Assembly: GCA_965197675.1 (NCBI GenBank)
Contig: OZ240221.1
Location: forward strand, 1,612,001-1,676,000
Origin: G965197675 sp965197675
Lineage (GTDB): Bacteria; Chloroflexota; Dehalococcoidia; Plut-88900
DNA: 64,000 nucleotides
Direction of reading: 5' to 3'
Every line of letters begins with the position of its first letter. Within the stretch, counting starts at the first letter, position 1. Positions 51,431 through 60,384 of the stretch are shown here, in pieces. Below the pieces are notes generated by a model. That model was given only the letters and a program-made list of their open reading frames with translations. It did not search any database and was not told the origin of the DNA. The position numbers and the translations under genes were made by a program.

Positions 51431-52422
51431 TTCGGCAGGACCTCGCTACCCAGCAAATGCAGACACTTCATAGCCAGACTGTTGTCCATCGCTCCCCACT
51501 GGATCTCCATTACCACGTAGTTAAACCCCGCAGCTTCGTATCTTTTCAACTCCTCGACGCACAGGGCCGGATCGCCGATGATCAATCTGTCCGTAGCCAA
51601 CTCCTCGAAGGGCTTATCGAACCGGTCGCCGTGCGGTAATTCTTCATCCTGCCCCTGATTGGTATAAATCTGGTATCTCTGCTCTAAGAAAGGCCTACAT
51701 TCCCCGAATGCTGCTTCAGTTGTTTCGGCTATGTAGGTTGGCTTCAGTATGGGCACGTACTCGGGAATTGGAGCTCCTGACTCGCTGATAGCTTGCTTAT
51801 AGATGCCCATCTGCTCCTCCAAGGTGGAGAATACGGCGTGAGGGTTGGCGTACCAGGCATCGCCCATCCTGGCGGCTCGTCGTACCGCGGGATGGTTGTT
51901 GGCAGCAATCCATATGGGCGGATAGGGCTTTTGCATGGGCCTGGCAGTGGGCACTACATTGCGTAGAGTGAAATAGTCCCCTTCAAAGGTTACTGAGTCC
52001 TCAGTCCACAGTAGCTTTATGATCTCCAAGGACTCCTCGAATCGCCCTACTCTATCCCGTCTTGGTATGTCGAAGGCCTGAAACTCCTCCTCTTCATAAC
52101 CCAGCCCCACCCCGAAGATGAAGCGTCCGTTGCAGATTGTGTCGAGGGTAGCTATCTGCTCGGCCATGTCTACAGGGTGAAAGAGGGGCACCAGCAGGAT
52201 ACCTGTTCCCAGACGCATGTCCCCCGCCTCGGCAGATAATCTGGCCAGGAGCGGTATGGGTTGGATCATTTGCAGTGGCGCAGATAGGAAGTGCTGTCCT
52301 GCAAAGATGCCGTCGAAGCCATAGTCCCGCGCGACGGCCACCTGCTCCAGCAATGCCTCCACACGAGACTTGGTATGTTGTCTTGACAGGTATTCGTTAG
52401 CTAGCTGCAGTCCCAGCTTCAA
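51421..52422 (-). CDS. LLM-class flavin-dependent oxidoreductase
   Basis: The 333-residue protein is a bacterial-luciferase-like monooxygenase. It starts MKLGLQLANEYLSRQHTKSR and has FDGIFAGQHFLSAPLQMIQP, RLGTGILLVPLFHPVDMAEQ and IFGVGLGYEEEEFQAF, plus KPYPPIWIAANNHPAVRRAA. These enzymes use reduced FMN (or F420) to oxidise small organic molecules. The start is TTG with GGAGG 5 bp upstream. LLM paralog families are expanded in SAR202-type Chloroflexi, which fits the inferred host. It lies 39 bp after the aminotransferase gene on the same strand, probably one operon. Confidence 0.88.
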   Translation of the reverse strand: MKLGLQLANEYLSRQHTKSRVEALLEQVAVARDYGFDGIFAGQHFLSAPLQMIQPIPLLARLSAEAGDMRLGTGILLVPLFHPVDMAEQIATLDTICNGRFIFGVGLGYEEEEFQAFDIPRRDRVGRFEESLEIIKLLWTEDSVTFEGDYFTLRNVVPTARPMQKPYPPIWIAANNHPAVRRAARMGDAWYANPHAVFSTLEEQMGIYKQAISESGAPIPEYVPILKPTYIAETTEAAFGECRPFLEQRYQIYTNQGQDEELPHGDRFDKPFEELATDRLIIGDPALCVEELKRYEAAGFNYVVMEIQWGAMDNSLAMKCLHLLGSEVLPKIQ

Positions 52423-52461
52423 GACGGCCTCCTATGGGAAATACCCCTATGGACGAGTTGT

Positions 52462-53829
52462 CTAAGTTCTGAGGGGAGCTACGCCGTCTTCTATGGCGGT
52501 GTCCAGGGACTTGGCGAAGGCCTCCAAGGTCTTCTCGATGTCCTCGTCTGTGTGGGCCATAGAGCATATTCCCACACGAACCCAGCAGTCTACTCCGTTG
52601 AACAGCAGGTTTTTTCTTACGGCGGCGGCTGCCTCCCGCCTACCTCCAGATAGGATGTTGACTGCATTGGCAGGTGGTATAGGATCGTAGTTGGTGGGGT
52701 CCCTATCGCACTCACCTAGATAGATGTGAAAAACTGATTTGTCTCCGTAGCAAGCCCCGGAGACGCCCCGCTCCTGTATTATGCTGTGAATTCCTCTTCG
52801 AAGCTTCTCTCCTACCTCGTTGGCTCGTCGATGGGGCTCTCCTGTTGCGATGATCTTCAGACAAGCCACTCCAGCTGCCACAGACAGTGGATTGGCATTA
52901 AAGGTGCCCTGGTGAGGCATGCGTTTAAAGCGGTTCCACTCGGAGTCATCCTGGTGCTCGATCATGTCCAGAATTTCCTTTTTGCCCCCCACGGCACCTC
53001 CTGGGAGAGCGCCCATTACTATCTTGGCCATGGTGGACAGATCAGGTTTAACGCCGACGACTTCCTGCCATCCGCCGGGCGCCCAACGGAGCCCGCTCAC
53101 TACCTCGTCGAAGACGAGAACCGTTCCATGCTTATCACACAGCTCTCGAGCTGAACGGGCGTACTCTGGAGACGTGGGGACCATCCCCATGTGAGCGCCC
53201 CCTCCTTCGATTATCACGGCTGCCACGTCTCTATTCGACAGGGCTGCTTCCAAAGCTGAAACGTCATTAGTGGGGAGGGTGATCACGTTATCGTGCATGC
53301 CTGGGGCCAGGCCTGGGGTTGGCTCATCAAAGGGTGGGTCCATTCCAATATAGAGAGCATCGGACCAACCATGAAAGTTGCCCTGCAGCTTAACGATCTT
53401 GGGGCGTCCAGTGTAGCTTCGAGAGAGACGCGCGGCCATCATGCCCGCCTCGGTTCCTGAGCTGACAAAGCGTATCTTCTCCACCGAGGGATAAAGCTGA
53501 GCGATCAACTCGGCCAACTCAATCTCCATCTCGTGGGAGCCGCTGTAGTGAGTCCCCTTGTCTATCTGTTCCTGGACCGCTTCAACAACGTCGGGATGGG
53601 CGTAGCCCAGAATGGATGCTCCATGCCCCATTGCGTAGCAGATGTACTCGTGTCCCTCTACGTCCCACTTATGCGAGCCTTTAGTGCGGTCTACGTAGAC
53701 GGGGAAGGGAAGGAACCATCGAGAGTCGTGGGTCACGCCATCGGGGAACAGATGCTTGGCTTTATCGAAAAGTGCCCTGGACATGGGATGACTCTGAACG
53801 TACTGCCGCTGAGTCTCTTGCGTATTCAT
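52462..53829 (-). CDS. Class III aminotransferase, glutamate-1-semialdehyde 2,1-aminomutase-like
   Basis: I chose the ATG at 53829 because GGAGG lies 7 bp upstream; the frame to 53847 lacks this. The 455-residue protein has the PLP fold of the GSA-aminomutase branch: GHGASILGYAHPDVVEAVQE, FVSSGTEAGMMAARLSRSYT, Asp241 in LVFDEVVSGLRW, and the PLP-binding Lys269 in STMAKIVMGALPGG. Haem genes are not nearby, so a catabolic aminotransferase or mutase is more likely than HemL. It is probably cotranscribed with the LLM oxidoreductase. Confidence 0.85.
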   Translation of the reverse strand: MNTQETQRQYVQSHPMSRALFDKAKHLFPDGVTHDSRWFLPFPVYVDRTKGSHKWDVEGHEYICYAMGHGASILGYAHPDVVEAVQEQIDKGTHYSGSHEMEIELAELIAQLYPSVEKIRFVSSGTEAGMMAARLSRSYTGRPKIVKLQGNFHGWSDALYIGMDPPFDEPTPGLAPGMHDNVITLPTNDVSALEAALSNRDVAAVIIEGGGAHMGMVPTSPEYARSARELCDKHGTVLVFDEVVSGLRWAPGGWQEVVGVKPDLSTMAKIVMGALPGGAVGGKKEILDMIEHQDDSEWNRFKRMPHQGTFNANPLSVAAGVACLKIIATGEPHRRANEVGEKLRRGIHSIIQERGVSGACYGDKSVFHIYLGECDRDPTNYDPIPPANAVNILSGGRREAAAAVRKNLLFNGVDCWVRVGICSMAHTDEDIEKTLEAFAKSLDTAIEDGVAPLRT

Positions 53830-54296
53830 TCTGGCCTCCGCGGTCAACTAAACTGCTAAGGTATCATAGGGGGTGAAGTTGGGCCATTATATCACAGTCA
53901 CTATCTCGGCTGACTGAGTGCTATATGGCGTGAGTCACCCACCCGCGTGGTCGATTTGTCTTGGCTGACCGAGGATGACAACCCTCAACCTAGACTGCGT
54001 ATCCAGAGGGGATTGGGACTCGATTTAGGAAGGCGCGGGCGGACGCCGGTCAGTAGATTAGTGGCACCTGGTCCCAGCATGGCGAGACATGCGCCATAAA
54101 AGCGCCGGCCGCTCACGCGAGAGAGGACGAACTGGGTCTGGGCACCTCTTCCAAGAGCTCGGCAATCTCTTCATCAAAAAAGCCATAGCTGTGCTTCACT
54201 CCGTTGTTTTACAGGTGCCTGAGGAGAAGTTGGACGGTGTTCACGGTAGATGTTAAGGTTCTTCTCTCTTCTTGGAAGAGCTCGGAATCACTGGGC
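53830..54296 (-). pseudogene. Intergenic stretch with a scrap of a ThDP enzyme
   Basis: At about 54100-54029 the minus strand reads LAMLGPGATNLLTGVRPRLP. The first part is the GPGATNL-TGV motif of acetolactate-synthase-like enzymes. Sequence just upstream (AGAFMAH) could be the preceding family segment in another frame. Nothing else remains. A CTCTTCCAAGAGCTC-like sequence near 54147 recurs inverted at about 54270. Confidence 0.35.
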
Positions 54297-54758
54297 TTAC
54301 CCGGCTTTGGCGGGCTTCCCCAGGTCTAGGGGCTTGGTTTCGGTGAAGAGTTGCTCTAAGCTATCCTTCTCGTGCTCTTGCGAGTCGCAGTACACCTCTA
54401 TCTCGTTGCCGTCGGGGTCAAGGAAATAGAGGCTCTTGGTTTGGCCGTGGTCTCCCATGCCTGCTATTTTCACCTCTTTCTCTTGGAGGAAGCGATACGC
54501 CTCCTTCAGCTCATCTAGAGAGCCCAACTGGTACGCGAAGTGGTAGAGTCCCACTCTGTTGGGGTCTGGGCCGGGAGCGTTTTCTCCCAGCTTGATGATG
54601 GCCAGATCGTGGTAGTCATCAGTGCTGCTGAAGAAAGTCATCGTTTCACCTGCCCTTCCTGTGACTTTGAGCCCCAGAATCCGGGTGTAAAACTCCTCGG
54701 AGCGCTTTAAATCTCGTACCCTGAGCACTAAGTGTCCCAACCTTGTTGGATTAATCAT
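54297..54758 (-). CDS. VOC-family dioxygenase/glyoxalase-like protein
   Basis: The 153-residue single-domain protein has the vicinal-oxygen-chelate fold with metal ligands His9 (LGHLVLRV), His73 (VGLYHFAYQ) and Glu121 (GNEIEVYCD), and FLDPDGNEIE near the end. The layout matches ring-cleaving extradiol dioxygenase-type or methylmalonyl-CoA-epimerase-type VOC proteins. GGGAGG lies about 10 bp before the ATG. It could act in the aromatic-acid breakdown suggested by the amidohydrolases. It is transcribed alone. Confidence 0.84.
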   Translation of the reverse strand: MINPTRLGHLVLRVRDLKRSEEFYTRILGLKVTGRAGETMTFFSSTDDYHDLAIIKLGENAPGPDPNRVGLYHFAYQLGSLDELKEAYRFLQEKEVKIAGMGDHGQTKSLYFLDPDGNEIEVYCDSQEHEKDSLEQLFTETKPLDLGKPAKAG

Positions 54759-55284
54759 CGCTGAGTTACCTCCCGCCTATTCGATATTTAAGGGATGGTT
54801 CAACATCCATTATACCCCTGGACGATGCACCTCGACTAAGAAGAAAGCTGAAAGCGAACGGCCATCTACAACCCCGAGCCATGGGCGAGGATGCTTGCCG
54901 TCCTCCGAGAGTCATTGGCGTCATCTATAGACCGTGCTACCATTGCGCTGGTGAAGAACAGGGCGTGAAACTTGAAAATGTTAGATGCACAAGTGAAAGA
55001 ATCTATGTAGCATAATTCGACGGAGGATATATATCGGATGGTAGCTACAGCGAGGCCGAACAAAGATGCCCTGTCCAGGCTATCTCCCTCACGTTCACCC
55101 TGCTTCGGCACCGGAGATGAGTTAGATTCACTGTCTGGACTACCTGATGGTAGAATGTGGGGGTACTATCCTCAAACTTCGGTAAAGGTGACTAAGTGGA
55201 GCGATCGCTCATTTGGTCTGATCCGGTACTATATCGTCCCGAAAATCCGGTCCAAGGATTCGGGCCTGTGTAGCTCTACAAAAG
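54759..55284. other. Intergenic stretch
   Basis: No gene is supported. A frame starting at 55038 runs on into the hsdS region out of phase. Confidence 0.3.
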
Positions 55285-55971
55285 AAAATCAAGTGTACCT
55301 GGCTGAATGTCAACTACTGCGGCCTCCCCGCCGACCTCTACGATCTCTTCCCCGACCGCCTCGTCCCTCAGAGCTGGGAGACATCCAGGGGGGTGAAGGT
55401 GCTGGGGGACTGCTTCTCGATTACGATGGGGCAATCTCCTCCCGGCAGCACCTACAACGAGAGCGGTGAAGGGTTGCCCTTCTTTCAGGGTAGGGCCGAC
55501 TTTGGCAAGTGGTATCCCAACAACCGCGTGTTCTGCTCTGCGCCGTCGCGGACAGCTGAGCCAGACGACACGCTCATTAGTGTTAGGGCGCCCGTTGGAG
55601 ATATAAATATGGCGTGGGAACGATGCTGCATTGGGCGCGAGGTTGCCGCCCTGCGACACGGCTCCGGCTCTGCTTCATACACCTACTACGCCATCGAAAC
55701 GCTCCAGCCAGAGCTTCAGCAATATGACCATACCGGAACCGTGTTCGGCGCGATCACCGCTGCCCAGCTTAGGGGAATGCCATTCACGGAGCCGTCAGCA
55801 GAGTTGATAGCCGCCCTTCAAACGTATGTGCTACCATTGGACATGAAGATACGGACCATCACCGAGCAATCCCACTCGCTCGCTGCCCAACGTGATGCGC
55901 AGCTGCCGGGGCTGGTGAGTGGGGAGATGAGAGTTAACTTGCAGTGTGAAACGAAAGGGCTGGACCTATGA
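55285..55971 (+). pseudogene. hsdS: Type I restriction specificity subunit (HsdS), C-terminal half
   Basis: Sense coding starts near 55285 (ADLYDLFPDRLV, WETSRGVKVLGDC) and has no start codon. The remaining half has a target-recognition domain with SITMGQSPPGSTYNESGEGL, FFQGRADFG, SVRAPVGDINMAWERCCIGR and GAITAAQLRGMPFTEPS. It then has the long helix IAALQTYVLPLDMKIRTITE and QRDAQLPGLVSGEMRV. This is the second half of an HsdS; the first recognition domain and central helix are missing, and no hsdM is present. Translation could start at GTG 55393. It overlaps the ATPase gene by 4 bp. Confidence 0.8.
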
Positions 55972-57578
55972 GGGTTGCATCCGCTCACATGCAGAACTTC
56001 AAGAGGTTCACCGACCTCTTAATTGCTGGCATTCCTGAGTCGGCGAAACTCGTGGTCTTAGTTGGGCCAAACGGATGCGGGAAGTCTTCCGTCTTCGATG
56101 CCTTTCTCAAGTGGCACAGGGAACACACCGGCTTGGGCCACAGCGGAGATAACGAATACTATGACAAGAGTGATGCGCACGGCATCGTCGAGGTTAGTTT
56201 ACACGGAGGCGAACAGCCGAGCAGGGACAGCCTGTACATCCGTACCGCCTACCGAAATGATGCCGACTTTAGATCAGCAGAGATTTCAGATCAGCCAAGC
56301 CCTGTTGAGAGACCCAGGTTCCACCGGCTGATAGAAGACGACAAGACTGTCTCCGGTAACTACCAACGGTTGTTGCTTGACTCGATCAGGAATCTGTACA
56401 GCGAAGATAGCAAGCAAAAGACTGGAGACGAAATCGTCGACGAGCTAGTAGGGGACATTAGGCTGTCCATGTCAAACATCTTTGGGGATTTGACCCTCAA
56501 TGCCATTACAGAGCCTCTAGGGTCAGGTGAGGGTTCAGGTGCATTCTATTTTCGGAAAGGAACAGTGGATTCATATCATTACAAAAATCTATCGGGAGGT
56601 GAGAAGGCCGCTTTTGACTTAATTTTGGATATTCACATAAAGAAGAGTTACTTCAAGAATGCGATCTACTGCATCGATGAAATTGAATCTCACCTGCATA
56701 CTCAGGTACGAGGCATGCTGTTAAAGGAGTTGAGCAGAATCGTGCCAGACCCTTCCCAACTATGGGTCACAACGCATTCACTAGGTGTGCTTCGCGCAGC
56801 TCAAGAGATGGAAGCTGACTCACCAGGGTCTGTATGTCTGATTAACTTTGATGCTGTCAACCCTGATGTGCTCTCTGAGGTCGCACCTACAAAGATAGAC
56901 AGAGTCGCTTGGGAGAAAATGCTGTCCATCACCTTGGACGACTTGTCTAACCGAGTCGCTCCCGAGGTCATCGTTATATGCGAAGGCTCATCCATTGGCA
57001 ATCGCCGCAAGGACTTCGATGCTGACATTTATGAACGAGTACTCAGAACCCAAGAACCGGAAATTGTCTTTGTATCAGGTGGCAACTCGACGCAAATCGC
57101 AGTGACAGGTAATTCCCTTCGCAGTGTTCTGGAACGTATACTTCCACAAACAAGAGTGATCGCTCTGGCTGATAGAGACGATAACTCTGATGAGCAAGTC
57201 GCTCAATTTGACGGTATCACTCTTACAAGGCGTAATATCGAGTCCTACTTGCTCGCAGACGATGTCATTGAAGCACTGTTGGACAAAGAAGGCAAAACCG
57301 AACTTCGTGAACAAGCGTTAGAGGTTAAGAGCAATGCACTCCAAGCAAGCATGGCGAGAGGAAACCGCTCTAATGACCTGAAATCCGCGGCGGGCGAGAT
57401 TTATGATGGGCTAACGCAATTGCTTGACCTTCAACATTCAGGAGGGGATAAGGACGCATTTATGAAGGATACGCTGAGCCCCTTAATTGTCCCCGGTATG
57501 GAAACATATCAGGCGCTTAGGTCTGACATCATTGACAAGATTTGGGCTTATGATCACTCTCACCGAAGCCGACGTTGA
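55968..57578 (+). CDS. AAA ATPase with TOPRIM-like (OLD/DUF4435-type) domain
   Basis: The 536-residue protein starts with an SMC-like ATPase: MRVASAHMQNFKRFTDL, Walker A VGPNGCGKSSVF (32-43), signature LSGGEKAAFDLIL near 208, Walker B IYCIDEIESHLH near 232 and the His switch WVTTHSLGV. It ends with a DUF4435/TOPRIM-like region: EVIVICEGSSIGNRRKDFDA with the Glu near 341, and VIALADRDDNS with the Asp-x-Asp near 402. This order matches OLD-family and related defence nucleases that work with restriction systems. The start overlaps the hsdS stop (ATGA). Its C-terminal codons overlap the start of an hsdR remnant out of frame, so the end may have been rewritten. Confidence 0.8.
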   Translation: MRVASAHMQNFKRFTDLLIAGIPESAKLVVLVGPNGCGKSSVFDAFLKWHREHTGLGHSGDNEYYDKSDAHGIVEVSLHGGEQPSRDSLYIRTAYRNDADFRSAEISDQPSPVERPRFHRLIEDDKTVSGNYQRLLLDSIRNLYSEDSKQKTGDEIVDELVGDIRLSMSNIFGDLTLNAITEPLGSGEGSGAFYFRKGTVDSYHYKNLSGGEKAAFDLILDIHIKKSYFKNAIYCIDEIESHLHTQVRGMLLKELSRIVPDPSQLWVTTHSLGVLRAAQEMEADSPGSVCLINFDAVNPDVLSEVAPTKIDRVAWEKMLSITLDDLSNRVAPEVIVICEGSSIGNRRKDFDADIYERVLRTQEPEIVFVSGGNSTQIAVTGNSLRSVLERILPQTRVIALADRDDNSDEQVAQFDGITLTRRNIESYLLADDVIEALLDKEGKTELREQALEVKSNALQASMARGNRSNDLKSAAGEIYDGLTQLLDLQHSGGDKDAFMKDTLSPLIVPGMETYQALRSDIIDKIWAYDHSHRSRR

Positions 57579-57621
57579 GCGGGCCGCGCTGTACTAGCTG
57601 CGCGGGAAGGTGGGGTAGCGG
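57550..57621 (+). pseudogene. hsdR: hsdR 5' stub, copy 1
   Basis: From ATG 57550 the frame reads MITLTEADVERAALY, stop, LRGKVG, stop, R. It fits the usual HsdR opening, TLTEADVEQAALDWLRGLGWRV. Both Trp codons expected there are TAG. It lies directly after the ATPase gene. Confidence 0.65.
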
Positions 57622-58224
57622 ATGAAAGCTCTCATGGGAACAATGACGGTTGATGAGCAAACTAGAATCCTTGAGCGATTCAACGAGAAGGTGAATCGAC
57701 TAAGGCAACGCGGTTTTACGAAGGAGTCCAAAGGAGGGGGCACAATCGTAGAATGGCGGAAGGGGTGGGGTTGGGATGGCTTCCACATAGGGCCATCGGA
57801 AAAGACGGTTGAAGCGACCGTTCTCACACTGCGCTTCTTCATCCAGGATAATGAGGGCACATCTTTGTCAAACATGGTCAAGCTGTATTCCAATTTGAAC
57901 ATTGAGCCTCAACTCCCCACACAGTTCAATGAGATCAGGGATCAAGTCAACTTCTATCTGGACGCCCCTTCCAACCTTTCGATCTCTGAAGAAGGGCCGA
58001 TGACACACAAAGAGATTCTCGACCTGTTTGTCTATGGCAATCTCGCCCACACGAACGAGACGGCAGAGGCCAATTATCGGTCTATTAGTCAGACGGCGTT
58101 CTTTCCCTTGTTTCAGTATGACTTCACTAGTACGATTCAACTGCTTATGTCGGCGTTGAACGAGATCCAACAGATCAATTACTTAGCCCTTGACCAACTG
58201 TGTAGTGGTAGGACGCCATTATGA
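57622..58224 (+). CDS. Unknown protein, R-M locus cargo
   Basis: The 200-residue protein starts MKALMGTMTVDEQTRILERF after a GGTGGGG site. It is soluble, with a basic N-terminal helix (FNEKVNRLRQRGFTKESKGG), an aromatic-rich WRKGWGWDGFHIGPSEKTVE segment, and a long helical C-terminus (NLAHTNETAEANYRSISQTA). No family is recognised. Its stop overlaps the start of a second hsdR stub by 4 bp. Its placement between two hsdR starts suggests it was inserted with that stub and belongs to the defence-island functions of the R-M operon. Confidence 0.6.
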   Translation: MKALMGTMTVDEQTRILERFNEKVNRLRQRGFTKESKGGGTIVEWRKGWGWDGFHIGPSEKTVEATVLTLRFFIQDNEGTSLSNMVKLYSNLNIEPQLPTQFNEIRDQVNFYLDAPSNLSISEEGPMTHKEILDLFVYGNLAHTNETAEANYRSISQTAFFPLFQYDFTSTIQLLMSALNEIQQINYLALDQLCSGRTPL

Positions 58225-58325
58225 CCACCCTCATCGAAGTCGACGTTGAACAGATTACCCTTGACTGGCTGTGTGGAGAGGTGGAGGTGGGTATCGCACC
58301 TGCATTTCAATCAGACGCTGTATAA
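58221..58325 (+). pseudogene. hsdR: hsdR 5' stub, copy 2
   Basis: From ATG 58221 the frame reads MTTLIEVDVEQITLDWLCGE and VEVGIAPAF, then ends at TAA 58325. The opening again matches HsdR (VEQ-x-x-LDWL), and IAP resembles the G-x-DIAP that normally follows. The DNA closely repeats the first stub (about 28 of 34 bases). Only 34 codons remain. Confidence 0.6.
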
Positions 58326-58348
58326 AGTTGCAATCAGCCGCGCCTGAA

Positions 58349-58386
58349 CATTGCAATTGGATGAAAGGTTGCATTACAATTGGACG
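58349..58386 (+). promoter_or_regulatory. Paired CATTxCAATTGGAxG boxes before the DUF4143 ATPase
   Basis: CATTGCAATTGGATG (58349-58363) and CATTACAATTGGACG (58372-58386) match at 13 of 15 positions and are 23 bp apart. The second box ends immediately before the ATG at 58387. They could be an autoregulatory operator or part of a leaderless promoter. Confidence 0.5.
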
Positions 58387-59724
58387 ATGCAGCAGTCTCC
58401 ACTCTACTCCCGCTACTCCGAAGCGCCTCTGGTCGAAGCGCTGGCCGACTCGCCTGCGGTTCTCATCCACGGCCCGCGCCAGTCCGGCAAAACCACCCTT
58501 GCCCGGCTGGTCGGCGACTCCATGGGATACGGCTACATCAGTTTTGATGATGATGTCGCCCGTGCTGCTGCTAACGCCGACCCGGCAGGTTTTGTCGCCG
58601 GGCTGCCGGAGCGCACAATCCTCGATGAAGTGCAGCGCGTTCCCTCCCTCTTCACCGCCCTGAAACAAGCCATCGATACCAAGCGCACTCCCGGGCGCTT
58701 CCTGCTCACCGGTTCGTCCCAGGTGCTGCTAGTGCCTGCCCTTTCCGATTCGCTGGCCGGCCGGATGGAGATACTGCGGCTGCATCCTCTCTCCCAAGGC
58801 GAAATGCATGGGGGCGTGCCCAATTTCCTTGACGACCTGTTTGATGGAACGTTTCAGACTTCCACTACCGACCGTCTTGCCGGCGAACTGTCGGAGCGCA
58901 TAGCCGCAGGCGGGTATCCGGCGGCGCTAGTACGCCAGACGGCTCGCCGCCGAACCAACTGGTACCGGAACTTCGTAGATACGCAACTCCAGCGGGACGT
59001 GCGGGACTTGGCCAGGATCAGTGCGCTGGATGCGCTGCCACGATTGCTTAGCGCTGCAGCCTCACAAACAGCCCGTTTATACAACCTTTCCGACTTGGCA
59101 GCGCCTTTCCAGCTTAGCCGTCCTACCATCGGCGACTACGTTACACTACTGGAACGGCTGTTTCTCATTGACCGGCTGCCGCCATGGCAAGCCAATCAGT
59201 TGAGCCGCATGGTCAAGACGCCCAAGCTCCACATCGGGGACACCGGCTTGGGATGTGCCTTGCTGGGGCATAGTCCACGCACCCTGGCTCAAGACCGTAA
59301 ACTCCTCGGCCAGTTCTTGGAGACTTTCGTGTATCAGGAGTTGAAGCGGCAGTCCGTCTGTCAAGAGACGCCTCTGGAGTTCTTCCACTACCGCGACAAG
59401 GACCAGTTGGAAGTTGACATTGTCATCGAGCGAGGAGCTCGAGAGGTAGCTGGTGTAGAAGTGAAGGCGGCAGCCACTGTAACGCAGTCCGACTTTCGAG
59501 GGCTGCGGAAGTTGAAGAGGACTGCGGGCGAGCGATTCGTGTCCGGGGTGGTGATATATGACGGCGAGGTCGGCGCCGGATTCGGAGATGGGATGTTCGC
59601 CACGCCTATACGATGCCTCTTGGAGGGCAGGGCCGTGACCCCGTTTTCATGCACCTCGACGGATGTTGTCAGGTCTCGGAGGTGCTTGTATAGTAACCTG
59701 GATAGTGAGACGTTCCATTGTTAG
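58387..59724 (+). CDS. AAA_14/DUF4143 ATPase
   Basis: The frame opens at 58351, but ATG 58387 follows the operator-like boxes and starts the family sequence (MQQSPLYSRYSEAPLVEALA). The 445-residue protein has Walker A IHGPRQSGKTTLARL (27-41), Walker B TILDEVQRVPSLFTALK, sensor LLTGSSQVLL and RMEILRLHPLSQGE. The DUF4143 part has YPAALVRQTARRRTNWY, QTARLYNLSDLAAPFQLSRP (winged helix) and the nuclease-like end DQLEVDIVIERG ... GVEVKAA with Asp and Glu-x-Lys. Such ATPases often travel with toxin-antitoxin and R-M islands. Their role is unclear. The last 30 residues look like a late extension. Confidence 0.86.
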   Translation: MQQSPLYSRYSEAPLVEALADSPAVLIHGPRQSGKTTLARLVGDSMGYGYISFDDDVARAAANADPAGFVAGLPERTILDEVQRVPSLFTALKQAIDTKRTPGRFLLTGSSQVLLVPALSDSLAGRMEILRLHPLSQGEMHGGVPNFLDDLFDGTFQTSTTDRLAGELSERIAAGGYPAALVRQTARRRTNWYRNFVDTQLQRDVRDLARISALDALPRLLSAAASQTARLYNLSDLAAPFQLSRPTIGDYVTLLERLFLIDRLPPWQANQLSRMVKTPKLHIGDTGLGCALLGHSPRTLAQDRKLLGQFLETFVYQELKRQSVCQETPLEFFHYRDKDQLEVDIVIERGAREVAGVEVKAAATVTQSDFRGLRKLKRTAGERFVSGVVIYDGEVGAGFGDGMFATPIRCLLEGRAVTPFSCTSTDVVRSRRCLYSNLDSETFHC

Positions 59725-59733
59725 GAATAGATA

Positions 59734-60384
59734 GTGATGATTATCGACATGCATTCCCACTCCGTCTTCTCCGATGATGCTCGTGCCACGGTGGAACAGT
59801 ACCTGAAATGGATAAGCAAGGTGGTCAGAAAGGACCATGGATTGGATGGTATCGTTCTCACTGAACATAGGGGATTCAATGCAGATGCCGACTACTCTGT
59901 GTTAGAGGAACAGTATCAGATCAAGGTGTTCAAGGCCTCGGAGCTTGACACCAACTCCGGTCATGTCCTGGTCTACGGAGTCAATGAGCATCTACTGAGC
60001 CTCTTCGATTTCTCCGACATCCACATGGACGCCACAACGCTGATAAGGGAGGCCAATGCCTCCGGAGCCTTTGCCGTGCCTGCCCATCCAGGACGCAGGC
60101 GCATAGGCTTGTACGAGCTCTTCGAGAGCGGGGCGGATATTCCAGGTATAGAGGCCGTAGAGGTGCTCAACGGTGGCAGCACTCCTGATGAGAATAGGAG
60201 GGCCAGAGAGCTGGCGGACAAGAGGGGCTTTAGGGGCATCGGTGGAAGCGATGCTCACTTTGTGAGCAGTATAGGGAAATACGCTACCGAGTTTGAAGAA
60301 CCTGTAAAATCGATGGAAGACCTTGTTGCTCAGCTACGGAAAGGTACTTTCCAACCGATCAGGTTAGAAGATACCACCACGTAG
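59734..60384 (+). CDS. PHP-domain metal-dependent phosphoesterase
   Basis: The 216-residue protein has the PHP-fold metal ligands: DMHSHSVFSDDA near the start (two His and Asp), TEHRGFN, a Glu in ASELDTNSGHVLVYG, PAHPGRRRIG and the closing GGSDAHFVSS. It belongs to the stand-alone group related to histidinol phosphatase and RNase AM-type (TrpH) enzymes. Those remove phosphate or digest short RNAs from the 5' end. Length is slightly under TrpH, without its insertion. The gene is separate from the ATPase by only 9 bp but probably unrelated. Confidence 0.88.
   Translation: MMIIDMHSHSVFSDDARATVEQYLKWISKVVRKDHGLDGIVLTEHRGFNADADYSVLEEQYQIKVFKASELDTNSGHVLVYGVNEHLLSLFDFSDIHMDATTLIREANASGAFAVPAHPGRRRIGLYELFESGADIPGIEAVEVLNGGSTPDENRRARELADKRGFRGIGGSDAHFVSSIGKYATEFEEPVKSMEDLVAQLRKGTFQPIRLEDTTT

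Noticed and set aside
55968..57578. Simple ABC-transporter ATPase for the AAA gene at the R-M locus
   Set aside because: The FKRF N-terminus, ExxH-type Walker B region and TOPRIM-like C-terminus fit OLD/RecF-like defence ATPases, not transporters.
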